Assembly (NCBI GenBank): GCA_027922465.2 | Contig: BQMF02000064.1 | Coordinates: 310,001-374,000 of the forward strand | From: Turritopsis dohrnii | Lineage: Eukaryota > Cnidaria > Hydrozoa > Anthoathecata > Oceaniidae | Reading direction: 5' to 3' | Length of the DNA stretch: 64,000 nt | Part shown: piece after piece, positions 36,122 to 48,218 of the stretch | Layout: each line of letters opens with the position of its first letter | Position numbering within the stretch: the stretch's first letter is position 1 | Program-made: the position numbers and the translations under genes | Notes under the pieces: model-generated | Seen by the model: only the letters and a program-made list of their open reading frames with translations | Told to the model about the DNA's origin: nothing | Database searches by the model: none

Positions 36122-37610
36122 GCGTACTAAATCTGAAGGCACATTAAGGATATTTAAAAATTCTAGTATCATTTGTGTGCTTCTTCCAAGTACCTTAGTT
36201 TATTTTTATTTCGCCCGTGTATAAATAAATCTTACAATCTATGACCGTAGATAATGGCTGGAGCAAGCAGAAGGCTGAAGTGCCTTTTCCAAGTTCTTTC
36301 AGTCATAGAAATACGAAAATATTGAATGTGTGAAAAATATGCGGAGCTGTTGCTGTCTCCTTTCTATTGACTCGACATTCGTAGTTATTCGTTTCACGAG
36401 GTGAATTATACTTCCTCATATTTCGGGTTTTAGTTCTCTTTAGTTTTGGTTTTCATTCTTAGAATTGTTCAAATCTTTATAAATCATTGCATGCTTAAAT
36501 CGTCCCTGCGATGGAGATGACAATCATATTCATATATATTCATATATATGTGTATAAAATACCAACTCCATCCCCCCCGCACCAAAGGAACTACACGGCC
36601 ACAAAGCCAACCTTTACACTATACATTAAATTTCAAGTGTCTCAATGGTTATCAGCAACCACACAACGATTCCTGTCTTCATATTGACCAGATTTTTTGC
36701 CTTCATTGTTTGTGGAGAGAAAGAATAGGGGCCGAAAGTCGAAATAAAGTGTACACACAACCTCCACGAAAGTATTCTTAATGGGAATATTGTCAGATGG
36801 CTTTCCAGAAAAAACTAACAACTTCTGTTTGGTATACCAGAATACTCCCAGAGAAACTTCTTTTCGTATCCAATACCAAAAGCAATGTTTAATTTAACCG
36901 ACGAAAAGTCACGGTAAAAACCTTGTTAAAATGGTGTTGGCAGATAAATCGTTGATAAGAATAAGGAAAAAACGTTCGTGTAAACAAGACACTAGATCAC
37001 ACTGCAGTAGTCATAACAACAGTAACAAATGCCCATATAAAGACACAAGTATTGGATTGCATTACTTGAAAATATTAGAAAAGGAAACACGAGTTAACAA
37101 TATTTTGTTTCAAGGATATTCTCCTGTCAGTGTGAGGTGTTGAATTGATATGTCTGTGAAAGAAAGTTTTATTTTGCATGTCCAGCACAACCATTAATAA
37201 ATGTTTCACGAGTAGAGCCGATTCCTTGTTCCAAACAAATGATCGAGGGTTGAGATTCAAATTCTCGGTGGTTCCGAGCTTTTATTTTATAACGAAAACC
37301 AGCAAAAATATTTATTTTTTTTTTTTGACGTAGGAATGTGCGTTGCGCGCGTGCGTGTGTGTCAGTTCAATTATTTCATAATGGCATCACCGATCCAGTC
37401 GAGATTACAACAAATAAACGGTGGACAAGAATTTCCTCTTCTACGATCCAGTCAAATTTAAAGAACACTTTGACGAAGTTACGACCTTCGGATTTCTTTT
37501 TTCACTTCTACGCGATTATCACCATATCAAAGGATTCGCCGTCGTAACCGACAACACCGTCGCAACCGACAACTTTAAGCAGACTACCCGGCTATTGTTC
37601 GACTATTGAC

Positions 37611-40600
37611 TTAAACAGCTGTTTCGTGGTCATCTGATGCTATGAGCTGTAATCGTTCTTGATCTAAAATAAAAAAAATCATTCCAATAAGCTACCTTAT
37701 CATCGGAGATTCAAAAATAGCCAGAGGAAAGTTTAGTCACTGTTTCAGAGTTTCAGAAGTCACTTTGCCCCAGCCATTTCTTCGTTTAAGTGTCATGTTT
37801 CCTAAAGCTTCTAAATTTAACTTAATTTTAACTTTTACGTTGTTACTTTTCTCAGAAGACATGAGAGTGAGGCGAAAATAGTGGCATGAAAACATTACTT
37901 AGGGAAAAAAATATCTGGGAAAAAAATTGGGTTTAAAAAATGTGAAACATTAAGGGGCACTTTGTCATCCTCTAGAAAGTATCAAATAATGATGTCATGA
38001 AAATCACCAAGCAAAATTAATAATGCTGAAGAACGAGAAAAAAAACTGATTTCGCGTGGAGAACTCACGAAGAAGGACAAACTTGATTTCATGTGAAGAA
38101 CTCACTTTGAAGGTACTTAGCCAATTCAGTATCACTGGACTTGCGAGCAAGTAATTGTGGCGTGTTCCCCTAAACAAAACAATTCATGGAAGTCAGTATA
38201 ATGCCGAATAACAAAAAACAAACAGAACCAAAAGGCCAGGTATTCATAATAGCTTTCCTCGCTGATCAAAAAAGAAAGTGCGTACCTCAGTATCAACCCG
38301 AATGACAGAAGCTCCGCCAGCAATGAGCATTCTACAAATAGTGCGTCGTTTGAAGATGGCGGCTTTGTGAAGAGCAGTTTGACCTAGTTCATTGTCCACA
38401 AGATCTATGGCGCATTTGGGTACTAAATAGAAGGCGAAAAACACTTTGAAGGTGAAACACTTTAAGATAGAGAAAATGAGGCACTATTTTGATACACTAC
38501 TGACCTCGTTCAATGATGTATTCTACGATATCTTTCCTGCCATGTCTAGCAGCAATGTGTAGAGGACTTCTACCAGCCGAATCACATAACATGAGACTGG
38601 CGCCGGCTTCGTGCAAGCCACGAAACTAAACGAAATCAAAACCGAAACTCGCGTCAATCGCGCGTGAGAGGATAAAAACAGACACGAGGGTAAAAACAGT
38701 CACGAGGGTAAAAACAGTCACGATGATAAAAACAGTCACGAGGATAAAAACAGTCACGAGGGTAAAAACAGTCACGAGGGTAAAAACAGTCACGAGGGTA
38801 AAAACAGACACAATGGTAAAAACAGACACGAGGGTAAAAACAGTCACGAGGGTAAAAACAGTCACGATGATAAAAACAGTCACGAGGGTAAAAACAGACA
38901 CAATGGTAAAAACAGACACGAGGATAAAAACAGTCACGAGGGTAAAAACAGTCACGATGATAAAAACAGTCACGAGGGTAAAAACAGTCACGAGGGTAAA
39001 AACAGACACAATGGTAAAAACAGACACGAGGGTAAAAACAGTCACGAGGATAAAAACAGTCACGATGATAAAAACAGACACGAGGGTAAAAACAGTCACG
39101 AGGGTAAAAACAGTCACTAGGATAAAAACAGTCACGAGGATAAAAACAGTCACGAGGATAAAAACAGTCACGATGGTAAAAACAGTCACGAGGGTAAAAA
39201 CAGACACAATGGTAAAAACAGTCACGAGGATAAAAACAGTCACGAAGGCTGTACTCACCATTTCCAGTCGACCTTTCTTGGCAGCTTCCAAAAATACTGA
39301 AAGCAACAAATAGTTCGTCAAGATTACTTTTGACGGTTTCACCGAGAGATAAAAATCATGGTAAAAAACAAATACCTCGAACTCTGTCAACTTGTTCAAC
39401 GGGTAGTTCGAAATCCATTTCATTATCAGGTGTCATAGGTGTACATGGCGACGTGGAACAACTTGATGAACTGAAAAATAAACCAAAGATGCACTGCCAT
39501 CACGCAAAAAAAACTTCCAATTGCATCTGAAAACATCCAAGAAGCTCTTTTTACCTATCCCCTAGTTCGTCGTCTTCATAATCATCGTCTTCACTCTCGG
39601 GAAGTAATTGCTCGTCGCTACTGTTCGTGTTTCTCAGAGCCGACAAGTCGAGCGATAACGAGTGAGCTGTCACTGGTCGCGTGTTTTTCGAATCCAGCGG
39701 TAAAATACCGTCCAAAGGCAGGATCTCCGTCCGACTTGCTTTCGGCGAATTCGGCTGGCTCTTTGATAGACTATTTCCTCTGAAATAAAAATTATAATAA
39801 GTTCATGTTTCAACGAAACCGTAACGTTAAGATGATTTTTAATGTGAGGATAATGCAAGGAGCAAAAAATGTTCTGCAATCATTTTGAAGAAAGTACTCA
39901 TCACCATTCACATGTACTAAACTATATTACATAGTCTCATACAGTGAAACCTGTACGACCCTTTCTCCTGTTACACACAGGCGGTGGTCTTATACAATAA
40001 AGCTTTGGAATACAATCATAATGAAAATGAAAATATGGAAGCAGTCATCGCAAGAGGTGGTCCCTGTATAAAGATGGTCTTTAATACAAGGTTGTTTTAC
40101 TGAATTACGACTAGTCAAACATTAAACGTGGTAAATCGCTTACAAGACAGGCATGGCGAGCAAGTCTGGTTTTTTATAAAGATCTAACACGTATATTCCA
40201 TCTTCCATGACGTCTCCCACATGCATTAGATTTTCCTGAAATACAACAAGAAGTATTAGCGATATCAATTATAGGAAACAATTAGAAAAAGAGAAAATAT
40301 GGAACTAAAATACATCGGCATTTGCATTCATATTTCCACGCAATACACTTCCAATAATCGTAACAATCGAGAAAGAATGTTTTCATACCTGAGCTTCGTC
40401 GATTCTGTAGATCCTGACAGTCCATGTGGCTAGAACATAAACGTTTTACTAGACTAGAGGTGAAGTTCTGGACAAGCGAGATGTGTTACTATAAATAGTT
40501 CTCGTAACGAATAGTTTTAACGTGAAAATTTGTTCGTTTTATTATCAAATCTGGTAGAAAGCAAACACCAACCCGGGAAAGCGGTGTGGTGTAAACGAAG

Positions 40601-43600
40601 CATTTTTAAGGCAATGAGCCCAAAACTCCACTAACAGTACTTACCATCAAGGAAACACCATTCGTCATTCAGCTTAGAATTGGATATCCCCTGAAACGAA
40701 CCGGGGGATTATTTTCTATTAACAAAAAGTTCAACAAACTAGGAACAGGAATTATGAATTAATTTCTCACCCCCGTCAAATTCATGGTCTGTAAGCGCTT
40801 TCTCATATCGTCTAATTGCCAGTCCGGATCGATTTCTAATGAACAGAGCTCGGTAACAACGCTCTTGATTTCTTCAATGTCGTATTTGACCAACGAGTCG
40901 TACTGGGGAAAGGTTAGATAGTAGAGCTTGGTGCGAATGAGTTTTGGTGTCACTAGTTCCTCTGTTAACTCGGACTGTCGATAATTCACATGGTGAGGCT
41001 AGCAAATTGAAAAAAACATTAAATTATTGTCCATTCATTGTCGAAACAATATTATACAAAAAGTTAATGTTTGCTGGTGGATTCACTCTCAATGTATTAG
41101 TAGAAGTAAATGCGATCAAATTACATAAAGTAAAAGAAAAGCAACAACAACAACAACAACAACAACAACAACTAATATTTCACTATTGACCAAAACCACA
41201 GTCCACGTCACGGTTAACTCCCAGACTGCGACTGCGCAAACGATAATAGACCTTTCCCGAATTTCCGTTTAAACATCGTGTTGCGACTACGCAACCGATA
41301 ACTGCTAATTGTAAAAGAGATTCTGTTGATGTAAATAAATCCGCTGGTGACAATATACAGATACAGCATGGTGACAGTGCTCCACCGTGGGTGGCGGTGG
41401 GGTGTATACTCTCAAGGAACAGAATATATTTGTCCCGCTCAAAGGAAAGTTTCAGTTATCCAAGAGCCAAGGGTATATTGCGTACATAGAAGAGTTAAGC
41501 TGTAACACCCATACTGACAAGACAATATTTATCTCAGTGTCCATACCTTTTTCTTAGCGATCATGTTGGCTTGATTTCGGTGCTTTATGTGGATTCGAGA
41601 TGGATTCAGACGACACGGCTCGCCGTCCACCTGCATGGAAATTTTGTTGTTCGTAATAAGAATGGCCGAGTGACATTGAAAGATTCGTACGCCATGGCCG
41701 CCCACTTGAGTTGCAACCTGTGGAAAAGGCGGAAAGAAAATGTTCGATAAACACTTTAATATACATATAAGATCACTAATGGATTTCATTGAAACAGTAT
41801 TGTAGGGTTTGAACAAATCTCAAGACATACCATCGATTTTGAAGTGAGACCTATTATTTCGAGATAACCATCGTCACAACTTTGTGGCAGATACTCCTAA
41901 AAAAACAGAGAGAAGTGTTTATGACAAGGCAACCAGGCTAAAGTTCCAAGAAGAGCAACACTTACTTCTTTGGTAGGATTTCCCCATGGTGAAGTGCCAG
42001 CACTGTATCTATGATATGAAAACAACCCATCTCATCATGTAATGAACGTAACAGAGCACGACCTTCACGATACACTGGTTTCATTAGACGTAAAAAGAAG
42101 ATCCGATAGACGAAAAACGTTTACAATGACGAAACATTCCATGCGCTAACACGTTCTGCATTGGATTTATTTATACTTTAGCAGTTCTGTTAGAAGGTCT
42201 CTTAGAAGGTCTCTTAGATATGTGCACCGATATCGTACAGAGATGAAAATCACAAAGCAACCGAACCATGTTGGTACTTACGAGGAAATATTTAAGAAGA
42301 TCAAACAAAGTGGTTTCAGTTCCCGTATTTTTTCAATTAATTCGTATCCATCACACTAAGAGAGAAACGAAGATACGTTAACGAAAATCCCTCATTGTAA
42401 TAATGGTTAACGAAAATAATCGTTGCAACGATTGGTTTACGAATATCATTGTCGGTACGAAGACAAAATGACGAACAAATACATACCATTAGACTACCAA
42501 TACATTTATATAAATCTTTGCTTTTTCGCTTGATTAGTGATTCACCACCTTTCTATGATTAAATACGAAAGGTCGATAAACAAATCTTTTTTTCAAGAGA
42601 GGTTGCTCTGCAACGTGGAAAGAAAACTGGTTTCTTACTTTTCCATAGAAATATAAATTCTTAATACGACTATTAAACTTTTCCGGGTTAGCCTCTAAGA
42701 AGAAAGAAAGAAAGTAGATACTACTATGGCGTTGCAGTGTTGTTTGGTCATCGCTGTATTTGCGTGTTTCTGGCCGGCTTGCTAACAAACAACAACCGAA
42801 CATACCTCTGGACTCGTGAAATTCTAAACAGACATCAGCATCGGCGCCCACACTGTAATAGTTGTTCATGACAGCAAGCGGTAAGCGATTAACAGAATTT
42901 TCTTCACTTGTATCCGGATCAATCGGTTCTGCGTTCGGATTCGAACGGACGTCTATATCCCACCTAAAATAACGACATGGTGCAATTGACGGGACTTTAA
43001 TCTGACCTGAATTTCATTCTGGAAAAAACGGCTCTATCAAGAAGCTGCTTGCAGGCAATCTTAAAAACTGAGATAAAATTTTGAATTGTGTCTACAATAT
43101 TACTGATGGCAAAGATTACCGATCTAACTTCTGGACCTCGCCTTCTTCCACGTGAGTGAGTATTTTACCAAGTGGTTCGTCTGTGTAACCCTGACATAAC
43201 CAAAGGTAAAAGTAATTTGCCGAGAATATTGTGTGTAATAACCACCAGAGCTATAACCTAAAGTTAACAGACTTACACCACCCCATCCCAAAAATCTTGA
43301 CAAATCGTTTCCAGTGCCTAAAGGTAAAACAGAAACAGCAGGCGCAGGATTGATCTTCAGTCGATCGATCTCTGACAATATCCAACCAACCTAGGAAGAA
43401 GCACATACCATCGTACATTGACATTCCAAGGTACAGACGCTTCAACAAGGCTTTCCCAAAAAGGCGTAGGTTTTATTTTTAGGGATTTTTTTATCAGGTA
43501 TATGGAAAAAACTCACTCAAAACAGACTTATTATTACTCAGATTCATAAAGGACCACTGATACGTTGCAGTGTTCTAAGTTTAAAAGTTGACTTAAAAAA

Positions 43601-46600
43601 ATCCTGAGGATTCCATTACAACGAAATCTTTTCCGGTTTACCACAGTTTCCACATGTATCCGAAAAGATCTGGATGAAACATGAGTATTACCGTTCCATC
43701 GCCACCGCAAACTAATATACGTAGATTAGGAACCTTTCTGTACAGGTCTAAGCTGAAATTAAGAAAGAAGAGGATTATTAACATAAAAGCTTATTATGGA
43801 AGTATTCAACACAAGTAAAGTATACATTGAAAGTTTCCAGCAATTGAAGAAATTAAGTTAAGGTTTGCTTATCACAATCCCAGTGGACATATTTGTTGAA
43901 AAAACCACTGCGAAGGAGCACATCTCTATAGAAATATGCACACTATTTCAATGAAAATGCTCTTTGTCGCAGTGATTTTTTGACGATTTTGCCTAATGGA
44001 GTAACAATAAGGAAACTTACCCGAATCGAGGTCCGCCATGTGAAAGATCGAATACTTGACGAGGATTCAATATAAATTGATATTTTTCTAACATACGTGC
44101 TCCCTAGAACAGACAATAGATAACAAACATTGATGATCAGACTCCCCACCATTGTCTTGATATAGAAACAAAACAGAAATTTCCTTGAAAGCCAGGTTGA
44201 ATGAAAGTCATACCTGGTTTCCACCACTCTTCGGGTTGACAAACACTATTAATGGTATTTTATTCTCATCTTCTACCGGTTTAATCTGAAACAAAAATAC
44301 CTTGTGTTGCAGTCTCATACTGTGAAAACTCAAAGGCGGTCAAAAGCACAACGCATATTACTCGAGGCAGAGCAAACGAAACTTCTTGATAAGAAAAATG
44401 ATGGGCTTACGACAAATGCTCGTCTTTCTTTACTGGATGGACGTCTGGTGGATGGTCTGGCACCTCCTCTACGACCATTAATTTGCGAGTACTTAAAAAC
44501 AATGAAGGTTTGGTGAATAGCACACATACCTTACCGACTTTGTTGCTTAGATTTTGTTAGCCCTTTACACTAGCCTGATTTGAAATACGCTCAAGTACAA
44601 ATATTTATAGACCTTGAAAGATAAACATCCATGCAGAAAAAATAAAAGTTCCAAATCGGGAGAGAGAAAATCAGTTTGCGGACCAAACTTTTTATTGGAA
44701 ATAGTGACAAAGTTGTGATAAGACAGAGACAGAGAGAGTAATTGATTGTATCTTGAAACATAAACATTTATCAGAAAAACCATAAGGTTTCTTGTCAGCT
44801 ATGGACCAGGGAACAAAAATAAAAACAACTTACTTTCCGAGGTGGAAGCTTGACAATCCAAGATGGTGGTAGAGTAATATTTTTATGTATTCCTAAGTCA
44901 CATTGTCCCTCTAACACGGTCTTCTTGTAACATTCTTTCTTCAAGTGGTATGCTCGCTTACACCAAGAGCATGTGACTGCAATATATTCCTTTTGCGATT
45001 TATATGACAACTTGGATTGAAGTGCTTTCCTGCAGGCATCACATTTGCCTTCTTGTTTACGACGTTGAATCAAGTGATGTTGAGGATTGCCCTAGTTACA
45101 AAAAGGGGGATGAAGCAAAGTAACAACACTGAATGCAAGATGTGTGAGAGATCTGCAGAGAAATTATACATACTTCTATAACACCTTTTTGATTAGCTTC
45201 CCTAAATGTTAGTTTACACTTGACGAGTTGAATCTAAAGACGCAAGAAAAAGTATTGGAATTTGGCGAGATAACGTTTGGGGATGCGATTTCCAGATCCT
45301 TGCAGTTACATGAAACTTCACAATGATTTCAGTAGAGCATGAAATAACCCTGATGTCAGTAACACACAACAATGCTAATAAGCAAAACGTTTATGGTGCA
45401 AACTTCTGATGAGGAACATCTTTCGGTTTAGTCTACACTTGCAGTATGTTCATGTGTCAAATTTAAACATTTAATTGGTGAAAACACTTACAAATATGTT
45501 TGAGCAAATGAGGAAAGGCCTACCCTTTCTCTCATTAACCCAGACACATTTCACAAGGTTTACACCGTAAAGTCTAATGGTTGCAATTTGACACACAAAC
45601 CATATGCTTGATAGAGGTGTGACTGCATTTCAAAACGAAGTGAAAACTAAATTATCAACTGAACTGATAAAGCATCTTACCTTCTCCAATTGATCAATAC
45701 ATTTCTGATGTGCGACTACCTTACATGCGGCACATCGTTTTCTTGGTCCAGATTTCTAAAAAAGAAACATAAAGATGTAAACACTCTGCTTACACAATAA
45801 AGAATTTTTCTGTTGGTACTGTGAATAACTTCTAAGAGGATAACCTACATTTACAAAGTCTTAAAATGATTGAATGCCAAAGGCCTTAAATTATAGTAAT
45901 ACTGAAATAACTGTTAGTAACTTTGGTGTTGATCAACTACCAAAATAATAAATATACCACAATCAAAACCCTCAATTCAATGTATGTGTATTCAATAAGC
46001 ACCTCCGTCTAGCCAACAAAATCATATCCTTTTGAGAATGGATCCTTTTACAAGTTTATATGTATTTAAAACATGGAAGCCAGTTGCGAACATGCTAGTT
46101 TCAAAGCTCTGTATATTACTTTGACTAAAATACTACTTTGAAAAAATTCACCAACAATCTTCCATAATGTCAACATATCAGTCTTGTTAGATGTTTTACT
46201 GTTTGAAGTTTCCCTCTTATTGTTCCTCATGAAATTTCAAATGAATTTACTAATCAAGGCCTTAATCTATAAAGCACAAATGGACTACAGCTAAATGGAA
46301 AGAAATTTTGTAACTCATCTTAATGCAGGATGGATGCCAAAATGTCTTGGCGATCTTAGGTCTGAGAAAAGTGTTTGACATTGGAGAACTTGGATTTCGT
46401 AAATGTTTATGTCACTGCTCAAAACATAGATGCAACATTACTTCAAGTAAATTAAATCATAGTCTCACAGTAAACAAATCATGTTAGTCTTGACTCTCTC
46501 CGTGAGCACTTCTTACCAGCAGTGTGGGACTACTCACAGTATACATTCTGTATAAAAGGAATTTGCATACCTTACAATCCTCAACATAGCATCCTGATGC

Positions 46601-48218
46601 ATCTGTTTCTAACCAGATATGTGCCCCATTTACTGCTTGGACCGCCCAATCAATTTTACCTGGAAGATTCTGTCTCCGTCCATCATGAAGCCATTTCTCA
46701 TTTTGATCAGTGGGTGTAGTAGTTGTGTGAGGCATGGACATAGCCTTTCTATTTTGAACAAAAAAAAAAGAAATATATGAGCAAAGACTGTGATACGGAA
46801 AAATACTTGCCCTATCATATGTTAATATGATTAGGAAAAACAAAAAGAAATAAAGAATGTTAAAATAAAAGTTATTAGGGTACACGGTTTTACAACTATG
46901 TTGATCAAACATTCTATCTATACACAACTAGTTTCAGCCAACACTAACTAGTTTTTCATCAATCTAACCAAGAATAGAATCATCAACAAAAATGTAAAGT
47001 CACAAAACAATAATTTTATTCAAATCATTGAATTATGCGTAGTTGATGAAAGTGGAATCAATATTTAAGAAACTTAAACTTATCAAACAAATATTGTCAA
47101 TAACAAAACCAGAATGTAATTGTTTGCAACGCTATGTTTACATTGCAAAATCATAAAAAAATGTTGGCAGAAAGTAAACGTCAACCAGCATAACTGTATG
47201 TTTTCCAGTATAAGTAACAAATATCAAGAGGAGTAACGGCCAATCTCAAATTAATTTTTGGAGTAAAAAGGACCAGAAAATCAAGACTGTATATAACACC
47301 CTGTTTTGAGTACTCGCTAATATTAAAGCTGACAACAAATTATGCTGAAATGTTGTTTTCTTACCAACTGAATTGAAGAAGTCAGAAGTTGTTTGGGTAT
47401 TGTTTGTTTTTGTAAACAAACATTTAAATAGAAAATCCAAGATCTTTCTGAAAATCTGTTGTTGTTTTTTTTTTAGATAAGCCATTAACATAATGAAACT
47501 AAACTTGGCCATCAATTAGCATCAATAGGCCTACTGCACTAAAATCATTGGCCAATACTAGAAACCATGTAGAGTTGATCTTGAAAAATCATAGATGACT
47601 TGACAAACAAAATGACTAAAAAAAAGCAGTTGTTGTAAGCATAAGATCAGCTGACCTGATAAAAATAACGATTATTTTTGTCCAGGCTATTGCTTAATAA
47701 CATGTCTTTTTGCAAAGTAAAGAGAAAAACAGTCGGCCTTCAGCTGTTACTGGTTCTTCCCTCACAAATACCTTTCATAAATGAAAGAATCAGTATTTGA
47801 TTTGATAATTTCAATGTCTGATGGACTTGTTAAATCAAAGAGAGTATAAGATAACAAATGCTAACAACAAAGCTTACGTTTCCTCCACCTCGTGTTTTTG
47901 TTTGGCAGTTGTGTTATTTCTCACAACATCAGATGAAGTGTAAAGCTTTCCTAAAATTCTCTTGGCTAGTCTTGGAGATAGACTTTTCTTTTCATCGTTC
48001 ACCTCTGATGGAGGTGTTAGTTTTTTACCAAGTAGACGTTTGGTGATCTTTGGTGAATACCGACTCTCACTTTCGGTTGAGGGAATAAGAAGAGCTGAAT
48101 CATCTAAGACAACTGGAACTTTAGATGACGACAACAACGGCTCATTAAGCAGAGGTGTTGAGTGCCTACGGTGGTCTTGTGAATGAAGAGGTACATGAAA
48201 TTTACTTGCTGATGCCAT
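37611..48218 (-). CDS. Diacylglycerol kinase, zeta/iota type (type IV)
   Basis: About 29 coding exons from 48218-47878 to 37663-37611. Order of domains: a basic/serine-rich N-terminus; C1 domain 1 ([20 protein letters not shown], then [20 protein letters not shown] at 45755-45681); C1 domain 2 ([27 protein letters not shown] at 45091-44834); an arginine-rich exon (44491-44411); the catalytic domain with [11 protein letters not shown] (44285-44214), VCGGDGT (43752-43692) and [10 protein letters not shown] (43390-43277); the accessory domain with [30 protein letters not shown] and QVDGEPCRL (41719-41549); ankyrin repeats (38625-38286, for example [20 protein letters not shown]); and a C-terminal ETAV, the same type-1 PDZ ligand as in vertebrate zeta and iota. 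Known role: converts diacylglycerol to phosphatidic acid, ending DAG signalling at the membrane and in the nucleus. One gene seems to serve both vertebrate paralogs. ATP-site GGDGT and both C1 zinc ligands look intact. First-exon choice is the least certain part. Confidence 0.95.
38672..39247. repeat. 18-base minisatellite, about 32 copies, in a DGK intron
   Basis: Unit (plus strand) TAAAAACAGTCACGAGGG, with variable positions CAG(T/A)CAC and (G/A)A(G/T)G(G/A). All units are exactly 18 bases. Variants recur in order (for example CAGTCACGAGGG, CAGACACAATGG, CAGACACGAGGR, CAGTCACGAGGR, CAGTCACGATGA), so there is a higher-order repeat of five to six units. It fills most of the intron 39258-38626 between two ankyrin exons. 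Because the unit is a multiple of three without stops, both strands stay open, which explains long open frames that are not genes. Confidence 0.95.
41142..41171. repeat. (CAA)n microsatellite in a DGK intron
   Basis: About ten CAA triplets in the intron between exons 41719-41549 and 40999-40771. Confidence 0.9.
43879..43999. mobile_element. Short palindromic MITE in a DGK intron
   Basis: A 121-base element whose two halves are inverse copies: left CCCAGTGGACATATTTGTTG...CCACTGCGAAGGAGCACAT; right inverse CCATTAGGCAAAATCGTC...TCACTGCGACAAAGAGCATT. It lies between exons 44103-44021 and 43752-43692. Related copies are at 51839-51956 and about 55783-55850. Confidence 0.75.
44411..44491 (-). CDS. 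Arginine-rich exon of the DGK gene in the MARCKS-domain position
   Basis: An 81-base phase-0 exon with acceptor TTTTTAAG and donor GTC|GTAAGC. It encodes 27 residues including [20 protein letters not shown] and then AFV, which continues as [18 protein letters not shown] in the next exon. Vertebrate zeta/iota kinases have a lysine-rich MARCKS-like nuclear-localisation segment here, followed by a closely similar PF(V/I)I(K/R)P. The exon is small and in phase with both neighbours, so it could be skipped without a frameshift. Confidence 0.8.

Larger units (their letters stand above)
34266..37610. other. Region between the convergent xbp1 and DGK genes
   Basis: No gene supported. Bases 34600-34720 are locally GC-rich with several ACGT cores (see the regulatory entry). 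A perfect 12-base hairpin sits at 36095-36121. Short open frames (35750-35998 minus, 36548-36781 plus, 37338-37609 plus) show no recognisable domain, splice support or repeat similarity. Confidence 0.5.

Noticed and set aside
37338..37609. Overlapping plus-strand frames beginning at several starts
   Set aside because: None continues through acceptable splice sites, no domain is visible, and the region is the 3' flank of the DGK gene.
38626..39423. 265-codon minus and 196-codon plus open frames
   Set aside because: Produced by the stop-free 18-base minisatellite in an intron of the DGK gene.
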